Of a DNA stretch of 23,231 nt, positions 15,801 to 21,850 are shown in pieces. The stretch's first letter is position 1. Each line of letters opens with the position of its first letter. Source of the stretch: a virus; IMG/VR virus record IMGVR_UViG_3300003323_000493, positions 1-23,231 of that record; one strand, given 5' to 3'. A model generated the notes under the pieces. The model did no database searches and was not told the DNA's origin. It saw only the letters and a list, made by a program, of their open reading frames with translations. The position numbers were made by a program, and so were the translations under genes.

Positions 15801-16326
15801 CATGTGGCCGGTCTGCCTGGCGCTGGAACTCGGCACCCGAGTACGGGTGATGCGCCGTCCACCTGGCGTCCCTGCGACGCAGGTCGACTGCTTCGTCGAA
15901 AACATCGGCTGGGATTTCGGGGACGGCGGCGAAGCGTGGGTCACGCTCCAGTGCTCCCCGGCCGACCTCACCCCCTACGGCGTGTTCTCGTCCTGGCACA
16001 CCACCCTGAAGAACTCCGTCACCGCAGGGGCGACGTCCATCACCATCAACCCGTCGCAGGACAACACCAACCCGCTCGCGGCCCAGGTGGCGGTTGGCGA
16101 GGTCATTACCCTCGACCCGGGCACGGCCGTATCGGAGAACGTCACCGTCTCCGCGATCGGTGCCACCTCACCGGGCTGGACATCGGCGGTCATCACGCTC
16201 GCCGCGGGGACCGTCAACGCTCACGGCGTCGGCGCGGTCGTCTGCGACCAGCTACCGGCGGGGACGATCGACCCGAACACGTGGGACCCCGTCAGCCAGT
16301 TCGACTCGACCGCCTTTGCCTACTGA
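12895..16326 (+). CDS. Large tail-tip protein (Dit/Tal-like) with LamG- and CBM-like domains
   Basis: GTG at 12895 preceded by TTGGGGGTG. 1143 aa. Reading by segments: residues 1-195, a concanavalin/LamG-like sandwich (FVFSTSPDGYTWTPRATIAY); 200-302, a Dit-like segment (WNVNAGAFPFDRFVEVSDRT, SMSVQRGRQYELDQVRSGEA); 303-480, a CenC-type carbohydrate-binding-like domain (TYTVQLRVRNVTPSTSLSV, IQVDGWQLEKGS); about 520-790, a second LamG-like domain (CVDGDWHLLVFGYSQAANQV); 800-1035, a Tal-like part (LRYAGYSGSTALDAG, MSALQGVVDTESGAHFVSRD); and 1040-1118, the beta module shared with the tail tube protein. It follows the tape measure as Dit and Tal do, so it probably forms the distal tail ring and the host-binding tip, with sugar-directed domains for wall polysaccharide. 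Exact domain borders are estimates. Confidence 0.8.
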   Translation: MAKLSGLADMFETGTLNTSRWNASSAAPNVQVDTTLDRVAVACTTSYYALGSQTWDATTASGTIPNGVYARVVPAPLGNGSTETYFEVILNSSNKASLFVSGGVFTARVTNAGVNTSTTIAANWAAFDAYSYAWWRITEASGSFVFSTSPDGYTWTPRATIAYTWNATSIKFQFSSGYSGTESASSAYIDHVNTASSAPDQINLNWPRIEDGWAPFWNVNAGAFPFDRFVEVSDRTRGSMSVQRGRQYELDQVRSGEASLRLANTDAALDPVNTSGPWYGHIVPYQPYRRRAQWPPTRNLLDQVMATGGDLGGFSGTINSNTTDIFSDTSSGTFASSATAWQGATVMQFAVPSATAATTRICHTPRWSPVPGQTYTVQLRVRNVTPSTSLSVQAHIGWYTAGGGGTPTSFVYGSSSTLTGSATAAWTLVTVTATAPAAAAGMNVGVAVASTAAATCSIQVDGWQLEKGSTATTWQAPGQWYPVYAGWTERWTPQWNMSGTYGVVQPTAVDTFSLLSQQTLSDPLTQEINSNSPRFVFKLDDPSGSTAATDWTGNYPAAQIGISKYGAGSLTFGTSITATDATGVYTGSSGTVATLNNSNPGTSLVTGGASFLKLTNSGIKGPADPTLWTRMIAFRYTGPTPTSAACMWSSMDSQRAGGNPSGSHIYVYLFTDGKPVLHMQGPGGTNLNTYFSGATNCVDGDWHLLVFGYSQAANQVMLSQDGVVAWVGSLSTAVTPTGIVGDNLGGFVDITVGNGTIWNWKGDIAFAAEFPSYLSASAVTNLYQAWKSACAGESSTARYSRILRYAGYSGSTALDAGLTTSMGPAAIDGKDAMSALQGVVDTESGAHFVSRDGTITFKARSARYNATTPVYIFGENAAAGEWPYEDCTLDYDPTHLSNQVTVTQESSGQSFYAADATSIAAYFPRTLSRTVNSSDTGECQDAAGYLLSRYRQPAQRVSSIKLHPSAYPAMWPVCLALELGTRVRVMRRPPGVPATQVDCFVENIGWDFGDGGEAWVTLQCSPADLTPYGVFSSWHTTLKNSVTAGATSITINPSQDNTNPLAAQVAVGEVITLDPGTAVSENVTVSAIGATSPGWTSAVITLAAGTVNAHGVGAVVCDQLPAGTIDPNTWDPVSQFDSTAFAY

Positions 16327-16338
16327 GAGGATGCCGCC

Positions 16339-16884
16339 GTGGGCCGGACCGTTCCCGTCTCCGCATCAGTTGCGCCGGGAAATTTTGAGACAGCCGCATT
16401 GTGGAACGCCCAGGTCAAAGCCCTCAACGATTTTTTGACCGCGCCCCCGGTCTGCTTCGCCTACCAGACCGTCGCGCAGTCCCTGACCACCGGTACGGTC
16501 TTCCAGCTCACCATGGACTCCGAGAGTATCGACTCCGACGGCGGTCACTCCACCGTCACCAACACGAGCCGTTACACGGCCACGGTGCCCGGCACCTATC
16601 TGGTCCTCGGGAACGTCGCGATCAGCGGAAGCACCGCAGGGTACCGGGTCGGCGGCGTCAAGCTGAACGGCACGATCGTGCGCGGTTCGCAGGTCGTCAC
16701 CAACCCGATCTCCTCCAGTGGCAGCACGCCGGTTGTTTTCCCCGTGTGGGCGATCGTGACGATGAACGGGGCCACGGACTATGTCGAGATCTACGCTCAG
16801 CAAACCAGTGGCGGCAGCCTGAACACCTATATCGGGGCAGCCGACATGATCTCCTGCCTGGCTGTCTACTTCCTGTCGAGGTAA
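16339..16884 (+). CDS. C1q-like tail-tip / fibre protein
   Basis: GTG at 16339 with GAGAGG (16325-16330) eight bases before. 181 aa. The start (TVPVSASVAPGNFETAALWN, then QVKALNDFLTAPP) is the usual N-terminal motif of small actinophage tip proteins: 'f..ge..tAa.wNa.v.d...fl..pP'. The rest is a ten-strand jelly-roll pattern of the C1q/TNF type: SRYTATVPGTYLVLGNVAIS, YRVGGVKLNGTIVRGSQ, ATDYVEIYAQQTSGGSLN and a final strand CLAVYFLSR. C1q-like heads trimerise and bind ligands, so it probably forms a trimer at the tail tip next to the large tip protein. Not preceded by collagen here; a collagen-like protein lies separately at 20935. Confidence 0.75.
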   Translation: MGRTVPVSASVAPGNFETAALWNAQVKALNDFLTAPPVCFAYQTVAQSLTTGTVFQLTMDSESIDSDGGHSTVTNTSRYTATVPGTYLVLGNVAISGSTAGYRVGGVKLNGTIVRGSQVVTNPISSSGSTPVVFPVWAIVTMNGATDYVEIYAQQTSGGSLNTYIGAADMISCLAVYFLSR

Positions 16885-16922
16885 CCGCTACCCCACTCAG
16901 GCAGACACCCCCTCCAGCCACA

Positions 16923-16946
16923 CCGACCTCTACGAAAGGAGGTCGG
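16923..16946 (+). promoter_or_regulatory. Hairpin enclosing the ribosome site of the secreted GH43-like gene
   Basis: CCGACCTC (16923-16930) and GAGGTCGG (16939-16946) form a perfect 8-bp stem with loop TACGAAAG. The right arm plus loop contains AAAGGAGGT, the strongest Shine-Dalgarno in the window, ending just before the GTG at 16948. In this fold the ribosome site is hidden. Such stems in T4 e and similar late genes limit translation from long transcripts; that role is inferred here. Confidence 0.6.
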
Positions 16947-16947
16947 C

Positions 16948-18063
16948 GTGCCCGCACGTATCCGTGCTGTTCTGGCCGCGCTCGCCCTCACTCTCGCCGC
17001 GCTCTTTGGGGGTGCCGCGCCGGCGGCAGCCGATCCTCCGCCGGACGGTCCGGTCCTCATTGAGGGCGTCGACCTGCACGACACGACGATCCGCAAGTTC
17101 GGCGACACGTACTACATGTACGGGTCCCGGTATGCGTGCGGCTTCCAGTGGGGGGTCTCGGGGACCCCGTGGTGCGGGTTCGGTGTCTCCACCGCAACTT
17201 CCCTGGGCGGCCCGTGGTCGGCGCCGACCCTGCTGTTCCCGACGGCCTCCACCGATCCGTCGACGGGCCGGACGTGGGCCGCGACCTGCGGCGGCACGGG
17301 GCGCGGGTGCTTCAACCCTCGCATGATCCAGCGCTCGGGCTGGGGCTATGACGATGGGGTGTTCATCCTGTGGTTCAACGCCCCGCGTCACACGGATGAT
17401 GGGGCGGCGAATGCCTACAACGTGATGGGCTGCAACGGGCCTGCGGGTCCGTGCGGTCCGACGGCTGGCGCCCCGTCCGGCTCGTACAACAAGCCAGCCT
17501 TGGATCACTGTCCCGGCAACGGCGACTTCGGGATGATCGAGTCAGGGCAGGGCGGCCGTCCGGCGATCGTGTGCACGGAACCGGGCCGGGCGGGCCTGGA
17601 CATCCAGGACCTCAACTGGTCGGGGTCGGGTGGGAACTCTGGCGTGGGCGTGATCCACGTCGCGGGCGTGACGCTCGCGGAGGGGCCGGGCGGCTGGTGG
17701 GATGAGGCGACGCAGCGGTACGTGCTCACCTACTCGGATCAGGGCTGCGGCTACTGCGCCGGGACCCCGGCCGGCTACGCCACCTCGCCCGGCCTGTACT
17801 CCGGGTGGACCGCACCCGGCAACATCGGCTGGGGCGCTCCGGACTTCGGCCGCCGCGACTTCAGCTCCGCGTCCTGCGGCGGCCAGCCCCGCACCGTGAC
17901 TGTCCTCGACGGGCAGCCCTGGCAGGTCATCGACCTGTGGGTCGGCCAGCGCAACGAGGCCTCTGCGGACACGCTCCTCGTCCCCCTCAACTACCAGCCC
18001 ACCAGTGGCACGCCCGGAGACGGGCGCCCCTGGGTCCCCCCGCTCAGCCTCACCTGCACCTGA
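16948..18063 (+). CDS. Secreted GH43-like (five-bladed propeller) protein
   Basis: GTG at 16948 with the hairpin-enclosed AAAGGAGGT. 371 aa. Residues 1-28 are a clear Sec signal peptide: basic start (MPARIRA), a Leu/Ala core, and cleavage after APAAA. The mature part begins [20 protein letters not shown] (residues 41-60), the first-blade pattern of GH43/GH117-type glycoside hydrolases, where D45 would be the catalytic base. Later blades show [20 protein letters not shown] and [10 protein letters not shown]. Twelve Cys, an even number, suit a disulfide-bonded exported protein. Members act on arabinan or xylan type glycans; the acid residue (Glu) and substrate cannot be assigned by eye. A signal peptide is odd for a virion protein: it may be a secreted glycanase that aids lysis or release, or a host-altering cargo gene. 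Ordinary late-gene codon use. Confidence 0.7.
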   Translation: MPARIRAVLAALALTLAALFGGAAPAAADPPPDGPVLIEGVDLHDTTIRKFGDTYYMYGSRYACGFQWGVSGTPWCGFGVSTATSLGGPWSAPTLLFPTASTDPSTGRTWAATCGGTGRGCFNPRMIQRSGWGYDDGVFILWFNAPRHTDDGAANAYNVMGCNGPAGPCGPTAGAPSGSYNKPALDHCPGNGDFGMIESGQGGRPAIVCTEPGRAGLDIQDLNWSGSGGNSGVGVIHVAGVTLAEGPGGWWDEATQRYVLTYSDQGCGYCAGTPAGYATSPGLYSGWTAPGNIGWGAPDFGRRDFSSASCGGQPRTVTVLDGQPWQVIDLWVGQRNEASADTLLVPLNYQPTSGTPGDGRPWVPPLSLTCT

Positions 18064-18085
18064 ACAACCTGCCCCAGGAGGCCAC

Positions 18086-18889
18086 TTGTACACGCACCGC
18101 TACGACCCGGCCGACCCGAGGCTGGGCCGGCACGTGGAGCACGACCCGCGGTCCCTGCGCTTCGCGTACGGCGTCCTGCCCAAGTCGGCGATCAAGTCTG
18201 TGGACTGGATCAGGCGCGCGCCTATTTTCGACCAGGGCGACCTGGGCAGCTGCACCGGCAACGCCGCGGCGGGTCTCGTCGGCACCGACTGCCTGGCCCG
18301 CACCGGGCTGACCTCCGTCGAGGTCTCCGGCAACTTGCTCCCGGTCAACGAGGCGCTCGCCGTGCAGCTGTACGGGCTAGCGACGCAACTCGACAGCATC
18401 CCCGGTACCTACCCGCCCGACGACACCGGCTCGAGCGGCCTCGGCGCCGCCAAAGCCCTCGTCAGGCTGGGGCTGGCCACCTCCTACAGCCACGCGTTCA
18501 GCGTGGCGGCCCTCACGAGCGCGCTCCAGTGCGGCCCGGTCATGGTCGGCACCGTGTGGCTGGAGTCGATGTTCGACGCAGGCAGCAACGGCTTGGTCGT
18601 CGTCGACCGTCACAGCCAGGTCGCCGGCGGCCACGAGTACGTCATCTCCGCCTACGACGCCAGCCACTGCGCCTACCGCATCGACAACTCTTGGGGCGAG
18701 TCCTGGGGAGTCGGCGGATCCGCGTGGCTCGCCGAGGCCGATCTGCAGTGGCTTCTCTCCCAGCACGGCGACGTCACCGTTCCCGCCTGGGCCGTCGCAC
18801 CCGCCCCCGACCCCACCCCAGCCCCGGCCGTCACCGCCGGAGAACTCGCCGACCAGATCCGGGCCGTGCTCACCAAGAACGGAGTCTGA
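18086..18889 (+). CDS. Papain-like (C1) cysteine peptidase
   Basis: TTG at 18086 ([11 protein letters not shown]) follows CCAGGAGG; the longer ATG-started frame (18005) overlaps the previous gene and lacks a ribosome site. 267 aa. The catalytic set is visible: Q50 ([13 protein letters not shown]) for the oxyanion hole, C56 nucleophile, H183 in [12 protein letters not shown]201 in [11 protein letters not shown]. No propeptide of the eukaryotic kind and no signal peptide are present. The last 50 residues are a Pro/Ala linker ([17 protein letters not shown]) and a short helix, perhaps for docking to another protein. Phage-borne C1 peptidases of this type lie near tail-tip or lysis genes; it could be virion-bound and cut surface proteins, or cut wall cross-bridges with the next gene's amidase. 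Substrate unknown. Confidence 0.8.
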   Translation: MYTHRYDPADPRLGRHVEHDPRSLRFAYGVLPKSAIKSVDWIRRAPIFDQGDLGSCTGNAAAGLVGTDCLARTGLTSVEVSGNLLPVNEALAVQLYGLATQLDSIPGTYPPDDTGSSGLGAAKALVRLGLATSYSHAFSVAALTSALQCGPVMVGTVWLESMFDAGSNGLVVVDRHSQVAGGHEYVISAYDASHCAYRIDNSWGESWGVGGSAWLAEADLQWLLSQHGDVTVPAWAVAPAPDPTPAPAVTAGELADQIRAVLTKNGV

Positions 18890-18890
18890 C

Positions 18891-19754
18891 ATGGCAGATC
18901 TCTGGATGCCGGGGGCGACCCGGGCTGACGTCGGCGACCACGCCGCGTGCGACGCCCAGTACCCGGCCAAGGCCATCGCCCACATCACGTGGGACAAGGA
19001 CGCAACCGCGGCGGCCCCGCTCGATCTGGTGCCGTACTCGGATCTGAAGGCGTACTTCAGCGGCGATGGCCAGGGGATGGCTCCGCACATCCTGTGGGAC
19101 CCCTTCGAAGGCTGCTTCACCCAGTTCTACCCGGCGGATTCCCGCTCGAAGTCCGTCGTCGACGTCGCCGGCGGGACCCGTACCAACCGGGCTGGGAAGG
19201 TTGTCATCCAGATCGAGGCGTTGTTTTTCCCCTACTGCCGCTACAACGGCCGGGTCTACGCGAAGCTGACCGACACGCCGTGCAAGGGCTGGCAGCAGTT
19301 GCAGGACTGGGTGCACTCCTGGGGCGTGCCGAACACCTGGCCCATGGGGCGCCCCGTGGACTTCACCTCACACCGCAGCGAGTCCGTGTGGGAGGAGCAA
19401 GGCGGCTGGTATGGGCATTCGCAGGTCCCGGAGAACGACCATCAGGACCCCGGCTCGTGGCCCGCGTTCACGCCGACCGAGGTGCAGCCGAAGCCGTCGC
19501 CGCAGTACGAGCCGTTCCCCGGCGTCGCGTTCTTCCGGCCTGGCCGCAAGTCGCCGGTGGTCAAGGCGATGCGGGCGCGGCTGATCGCGGAGGGCTGCGG
19601 CCGGTACCAGTCGTCGGCAAACCCGGACGTGTGGGGCTCTGGTGATCAGGCGTCGTACGCGGCGTGGCAGAGGCGCCTCGGCTACACCGGATCGGCCGCC
19701 GACGGAATACCAGGCAAGACCAGTTGGGACAAGCTGAAGGTGCCGAACTCGTGA
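18891..19754 (+). CDS. Endolysin: AmpD-type N-acetylmuramoyl-L-alanine amidase with C-terminal wall-binding domain
   Basis: ATG at 18891 one base after the peptidase stop. 287 aa. The amidase-2 zinc ligands can be placed: H31 (AIAHITWDKD), H176 and D186 in GHSQVPENDHQDPGSW, matching AmpD's GHSDIAPGRKTDPG with H184 in the place of its catalytic Lys. It would cut the bond between MurNAc and L-Ala in peptidoglycan. Residues about 215-287 (VAFFRPGRKSPVVKAMRARL, SYAAWQRRLGYTGSAADGIP, GKTSWDKL) are a peptidoglycan-binding-1 type domain. No signal peptide, so export depends on the holin three genes on. The gene belongs to the overlapping lysis run and overlaps the exonuclease by four bases. Confidence 0.88.
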   Translation: MADLWMPGATRADVGDHAACDAQYPAKAIAHITWDKDATAAAPLDLVPYSDLKAYFSGDGQGMAPHILWDPFEGCFTQFYPADSRSKSVVDVAGGTRTNRAGKVVIQIEALFFPYCRYNGRVYAKLTDTPCKGWQQLQDWVHSWGVPNTWPMGRPVDFTSHRSESVWEEQGGWYGHSQVPENDHQDPGSWPAFTPTEVQPKPSPQYEPFPGVAFFRPGRKSPVVKAMRARLIAEGCGRYQSSANPDVWGSGDQASYAAWQRRLGYTGSAADGIPGKTSWDKLKVPNS

Positions 19755-20305
19755 CGGCGATCGACTACGACCTGGAGTTCTTGGAGGACGGCCGCACCAT
19801 CGAGCTGATCTCCATCGGCATGGTGTGTGACGACGGCCGCGAGTACTACGCCGTCAACCGTGACATGCCCGTGCGGCGCATCCGCAAGCATAAGTGGCTG
19901 ATGGAGAACGTCGTTCCGCACCTCCCGAAGGGGCACGGAGACCAGCGCATCCACATGCCGAAACGCTGGCTCTTCCACTACGCCGACCATCGAGTGAAGC
20001 ACCGGACGACGATCGCCGCCGAGGTCGCCGCGTTCATCCAGGCGGCCGGTCCGGACGTGGAGCTGTGGGCGAACTACGGCGCGTACGACCACGTCGCCCT
20101 GGCTCAGCTCTGGGGGCCGATGATCGCGCTCCCCGAGGGGGTGCCGATGTTCACCCACGATATCCAGCAGGAGCGGTCTCGTCTCGGCCTGAGTTGGGAC
20201 GACCTGCCCAAGCAGGAAGCCGGTGAGCACAACGCGCTCGCGGACGCCCGTCACAACCAGACCGTCCGGCGCTGGCTCGCCGAACAGGAAGCGAGAACAC
20301 CATGA
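19751..20305 (+). CDS. DEDDh 3'-5' exoribonuclease (Rv2179c-like)
   Basis: GTG at 19751 overlaps the endolysin stop (GTGA). 184 aa, the usual length. The DEDDh residues are all visible: D7 and E9 in DYDLEFLEDG, D113 in ANYGAYDHVAL, H160 and D165 in HNALADARHN. The opening 'DLEFLEDGRTIELISIG' and 'REYYAVN' are typical of the Rv2179c-like exoribonuclease family, which trims RNA 3' ends with two metal ions. Its place between endolysin and holin is not explained by lysis; it may change host or phage mRNA decay or process tRNAs late in infection. It is translationally coupled on both sides (overlap of four bases with the holin). Confidence 0.85.
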   Translation: MTAIDYDLEFLEDGRTIELISIGMVCDDGREYYAVNRDMPVRRIRKHKWLMENVVPHLPKGHGDQRIHMPKRWLFHYADHRVKHRTTIAAEVAAFIQAAGPDVELWANYGAYDHVALAQLWGPMIALPEGVPMFTHDIQQERSRLGLSWDDLPKQEAGEHNALADARHNQTVRRWLAEQEARTP

Positions 20306-20571
20306 GCAACGAGATTAACCTCCCCGACGTCGACACGGTCGTGAAGACGGCCAGCACCTACGGCAGAGACCTCGCCGAGCGCGTCGTGTGGACGTTCCTC
20401 GGCGGAACGGCGGCGGTCATCGCGGCGGCCGGTCCGGCCGACATGTTCCACGCCTCGTTCTGGCAGGCCGTCGGAACCGGCGGGCTCGCGGCCGTCGTAT
20501 CCCTCGGCAAGGGGCTGGTGGCCCGCTGGCGTGGGGCGACGAACTCGGCGAGCCTCGCCAAGGGCGTCTGA
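20302..20571 (+). CDS. Holin (two transmembrane segments, r1t-like)
   Basis: ATG at 20302 overlaps the exonuclease stop (ATGA). 89 aa. Residues about 27-48 (RVVWTFLGGTAAVIAAAGPA) and 53-75 (FWQAVGTGGLAAVVSLGKGL) are two membrane helices joined by a short turn, with a basic C-terminal tail (ARWRGA). This matches small Gram-positive phage holins of the r1t type, common in actinophages. It forms the membrane lesion that releases the amidase. It sits downstream of the endolysin, an order often seen in Streptomyces phages. Confidence 0.8.
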   Translation: MSNEINLPDVDTVVKTASTYGRDLAERVVWTFLGGTAAVIAAAGPADMFHASFWQAVGTGGLAAVVSLGKGLVARWRGATNSASLAKGV

Positions 20572-20584
20572 CCGAGGGGGCGTT

Positions 20585-20938
20585 GTGGCTGAAGGTGAGC
20601 CGTCGAACGGCGAACTCGGGCGGCTCATTGGCGCGCTTCAGACGCGGTTGGACTCTCGGTTCGGGGAGTTGAACGCGCGCCTCGACAAGGTCGTGTCGCT
20701 GGACGTGTACACGATCCAGACCACTCATGTTGAGCAGCGGCTCGCCCAGCTTCAGGCGGAGATCCAGCGTTGCTCGGATGCGGGCGCCGCGTTGGAGGAC
20801 CAGTTCGAGCAGTACCAGCGTGACGAGGCGAAACGCCGGGAGGTCGAACGCCAGCAGCGCCTGTATTCGGCGATCATCCCGGTGTTGATCGCGGTGGTGT
20901 CGAGCGCGATCGCGATCTGGGCGGTGGTTGCGAAATGA
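20585..20938 (+). CDS. Tail-anchored coiled-coil membrane protein of the lysis cassette
   Basis: GTG at 20585 follows GAGGGGG (20574-20580); the ATG-started extension to 20531 overlaps the holin gene. 117 aa. Residues 10-90 are strongly helical with heptads ([35 protein letters not shown]) and a charged stretch ([14 protein letters not shown]). Residues 92-115 are a single C-terminal membrane helix ([20 protein letters not shown]). With this topology the coiled coil would stay in the cytoplasm. Possible roles are second holin, antiholin or partner of the collagen-like protein; none can be proved from sequence. It overlaps the next gene by ATGA. Confidence 0.75.
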   Translation: MAEGEPSNGELGRLIGALQTRLDSRFGELNARLDKVVSLDVYTIQTTHVEQRLAQLQAEIQRCSDAGAALEDQFEQYQRDEAKRREVERQQRLYSAIIPVLIAVVSSAIAIWAVVAK

Positions 20939-21600
20939 GTGCTGCTCGGAAACGTCGTCGTTGGGGTTGGCCGCGGGCGGAGTGGGTCGGCGTGGGGACC
21001 GCCGTGCTCGCGCTCGGGTTGATGGCGCTGCTGGCCGTGATGGTCGTGGATCAGGCGCGCGAGCTACGGGTGGAGCGGCAGGCGCGTGATGCGCTCGCCC
21101 GTCAGGTGGAGGCGTTGGGTGAGACTCCGGTGGCGGGGCCGCCGGGGAGTCGCGGGGAGCCGGGCCGGTCGGTGACCGGACCACCAGGACCCGCAGGGGC
21201 CACGGGGCCGCCTGGCGCACAGGGCGATCCGGGTGCGGCTGGCCCGTCGGGTCCTCCGGGTCCGTCGGGTGCGGCCGGCCGGGACGGCAACGCGGGCACG
21301 GACGGGACCGCGGGCTCGGCGGGTGTGCCCGGGGCCGTCGGCGCTTCGGGTCCGCCGGGTCCGGCCGGTGAACAGGGCCCGCAGGGTGCGCCCGGTCCGG
21401 CAGGTCCTCAAGGTCCGGCTGGCCCGGCTGGTGACCGGGGTCCGGCGGGGCCTACGTGTCCGGACGGGTACTCGCTCCAGGCCCCGTCGTACGATCCGGA
21501 CGCGCTGGTGTGCCGCCGGGATGCGGCCCCGCCGCCGTCGCCTGATCCGTCGGACGGACGCCCGCAGGTGGCCCTCGATCCCCTCCGCCGCCAGTACTGA
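20935..21600 (+). CDS. Membrane-anchored collagen-like protein
   Basis: ATG at 20935 overlaps the previous stop. 221 aa. A very basic N-terminus (ARKRRRWGW) and one membrane helix (residues 17-38) predict that the rest lies outside the cell. A short coiled coil ([19 protein letters not shown]) could start trimer formation. It is followed by 4 Gly-X-Y triplets, a break (SVT), then 31 unbroken triplets rich in GPP, GPA and charged X-Y pairs. The C-terminus is a small domain with two Cys ([17 protein letters not shown]) and a Pro-rich end. At 0.29 nm per residue the unbroken helix is about 27 nm, close to a Gram-positive wall. The GC-rich repeats are coding, not a DNA artefact. Function unknown; spanin-like or wall-spanning role is speculation. 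A virion fibre is less likely because of the membrane helix. Confidence 0.8.
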   Translation: MSAARKRRRWGWPRAEWVGVGTAVLALGLMALLAVMVVDQARELRVERQARDALARQVEALGETPVAGPPGSRGEPGRSVTGPPGPAGATGPPGAQGDPGAAGPSGPPGPSGAAGRDGNAGTDGTAGSAGVPGAVGASGPPGPAGEQGPQGAPGPAGPQGPAGPAGDRGPAGPTCPDGYSLQAPSYDPDALVCRRDAAPPPSPDPSDGRPQVALDPLRRQY

Positions 21601-21604
21601 GCAT

Positions 21605-21628
21605 GGCCCTCCCCTCCGGGGGAGGGCC
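21605..21628 (+). terminator. Hairpin closing the late operon
   Basis: GGCCCTCCCC (21605-21614) pairs perfectly with GGGGAGGGCC (21619-21628) over a 4-base TCCG loop, four bases after the collagen-like gene stop. The following GCTTTCGCG has only a short T-run, which is usual for Streptomyces terminators. Confidence 0.7.
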
Positions 21629-21654
21629 GCTTTCGCGCGTTCAGGCGGCCCAGC

Positions 21655-21756
21655 CAGTGGTCAGCCTGACCAGTGGTGGACCCCGTATCCAGGAGCACGA
21701 CGGTTTGCGTCCATCATCCCGACGGACGCAAAGGGTCCGGACCAATCCGGACCCTT
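21655..21756. terminator. Hairpin cluster between convergent genes, probable bidirectional terminator
   Basis: Three inverted repeats lie in this spacer: TGGTCA/TGACCA (21658-21663/21667-21672), within a duplicated CAGTGGT (21655, 21671); TTTGCGTCC/GGACGCAAA (21704-21712/21724-21732); and AAGGGTCCGG/CCGGACCCTT (21731-21740/21747-21756). The last two share two bases, so only one may form fully at a time. They lie between the rightward late operon and the leftward GntR gene. No ORF, tRNA or recognisable attachment core is seen in 21631-21850. Confidence 0.5.
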
Positions 21757-21850
21757 GCGGAAGACATCTTGTCCCCCATAAAGAGTGCGCTGGCCTGAGG
21801 TTGCCGACAGCAGCAAGATCATGGAGGGGGTTCGGTCGGGGCGAAACCCT

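Noticed and set aside
18005-18085. Upstream ATG extension of the cysteine peptidase
   Set aside because: It overlaps the end of the secreted GH43-like gene and has no ribosome site; TTG at 18086 has AGGAGG just before it.
21170-21465. GC-rich repetitive stretch as a DNA tandem repeat or CRISPR-like array
   Set aside because: The period is the three-codon Gly-X-Y pattern of a collagen-like protein; units differ in sequence and no constant repeat/spacer structure exists.
21631-21850. Possible attP core or tRNA fragment in the convergent spacer
   Set aside because: No cloverleaf, no tRNA 3' end and no integrase in the window; the repeats are explained as well by terminators.
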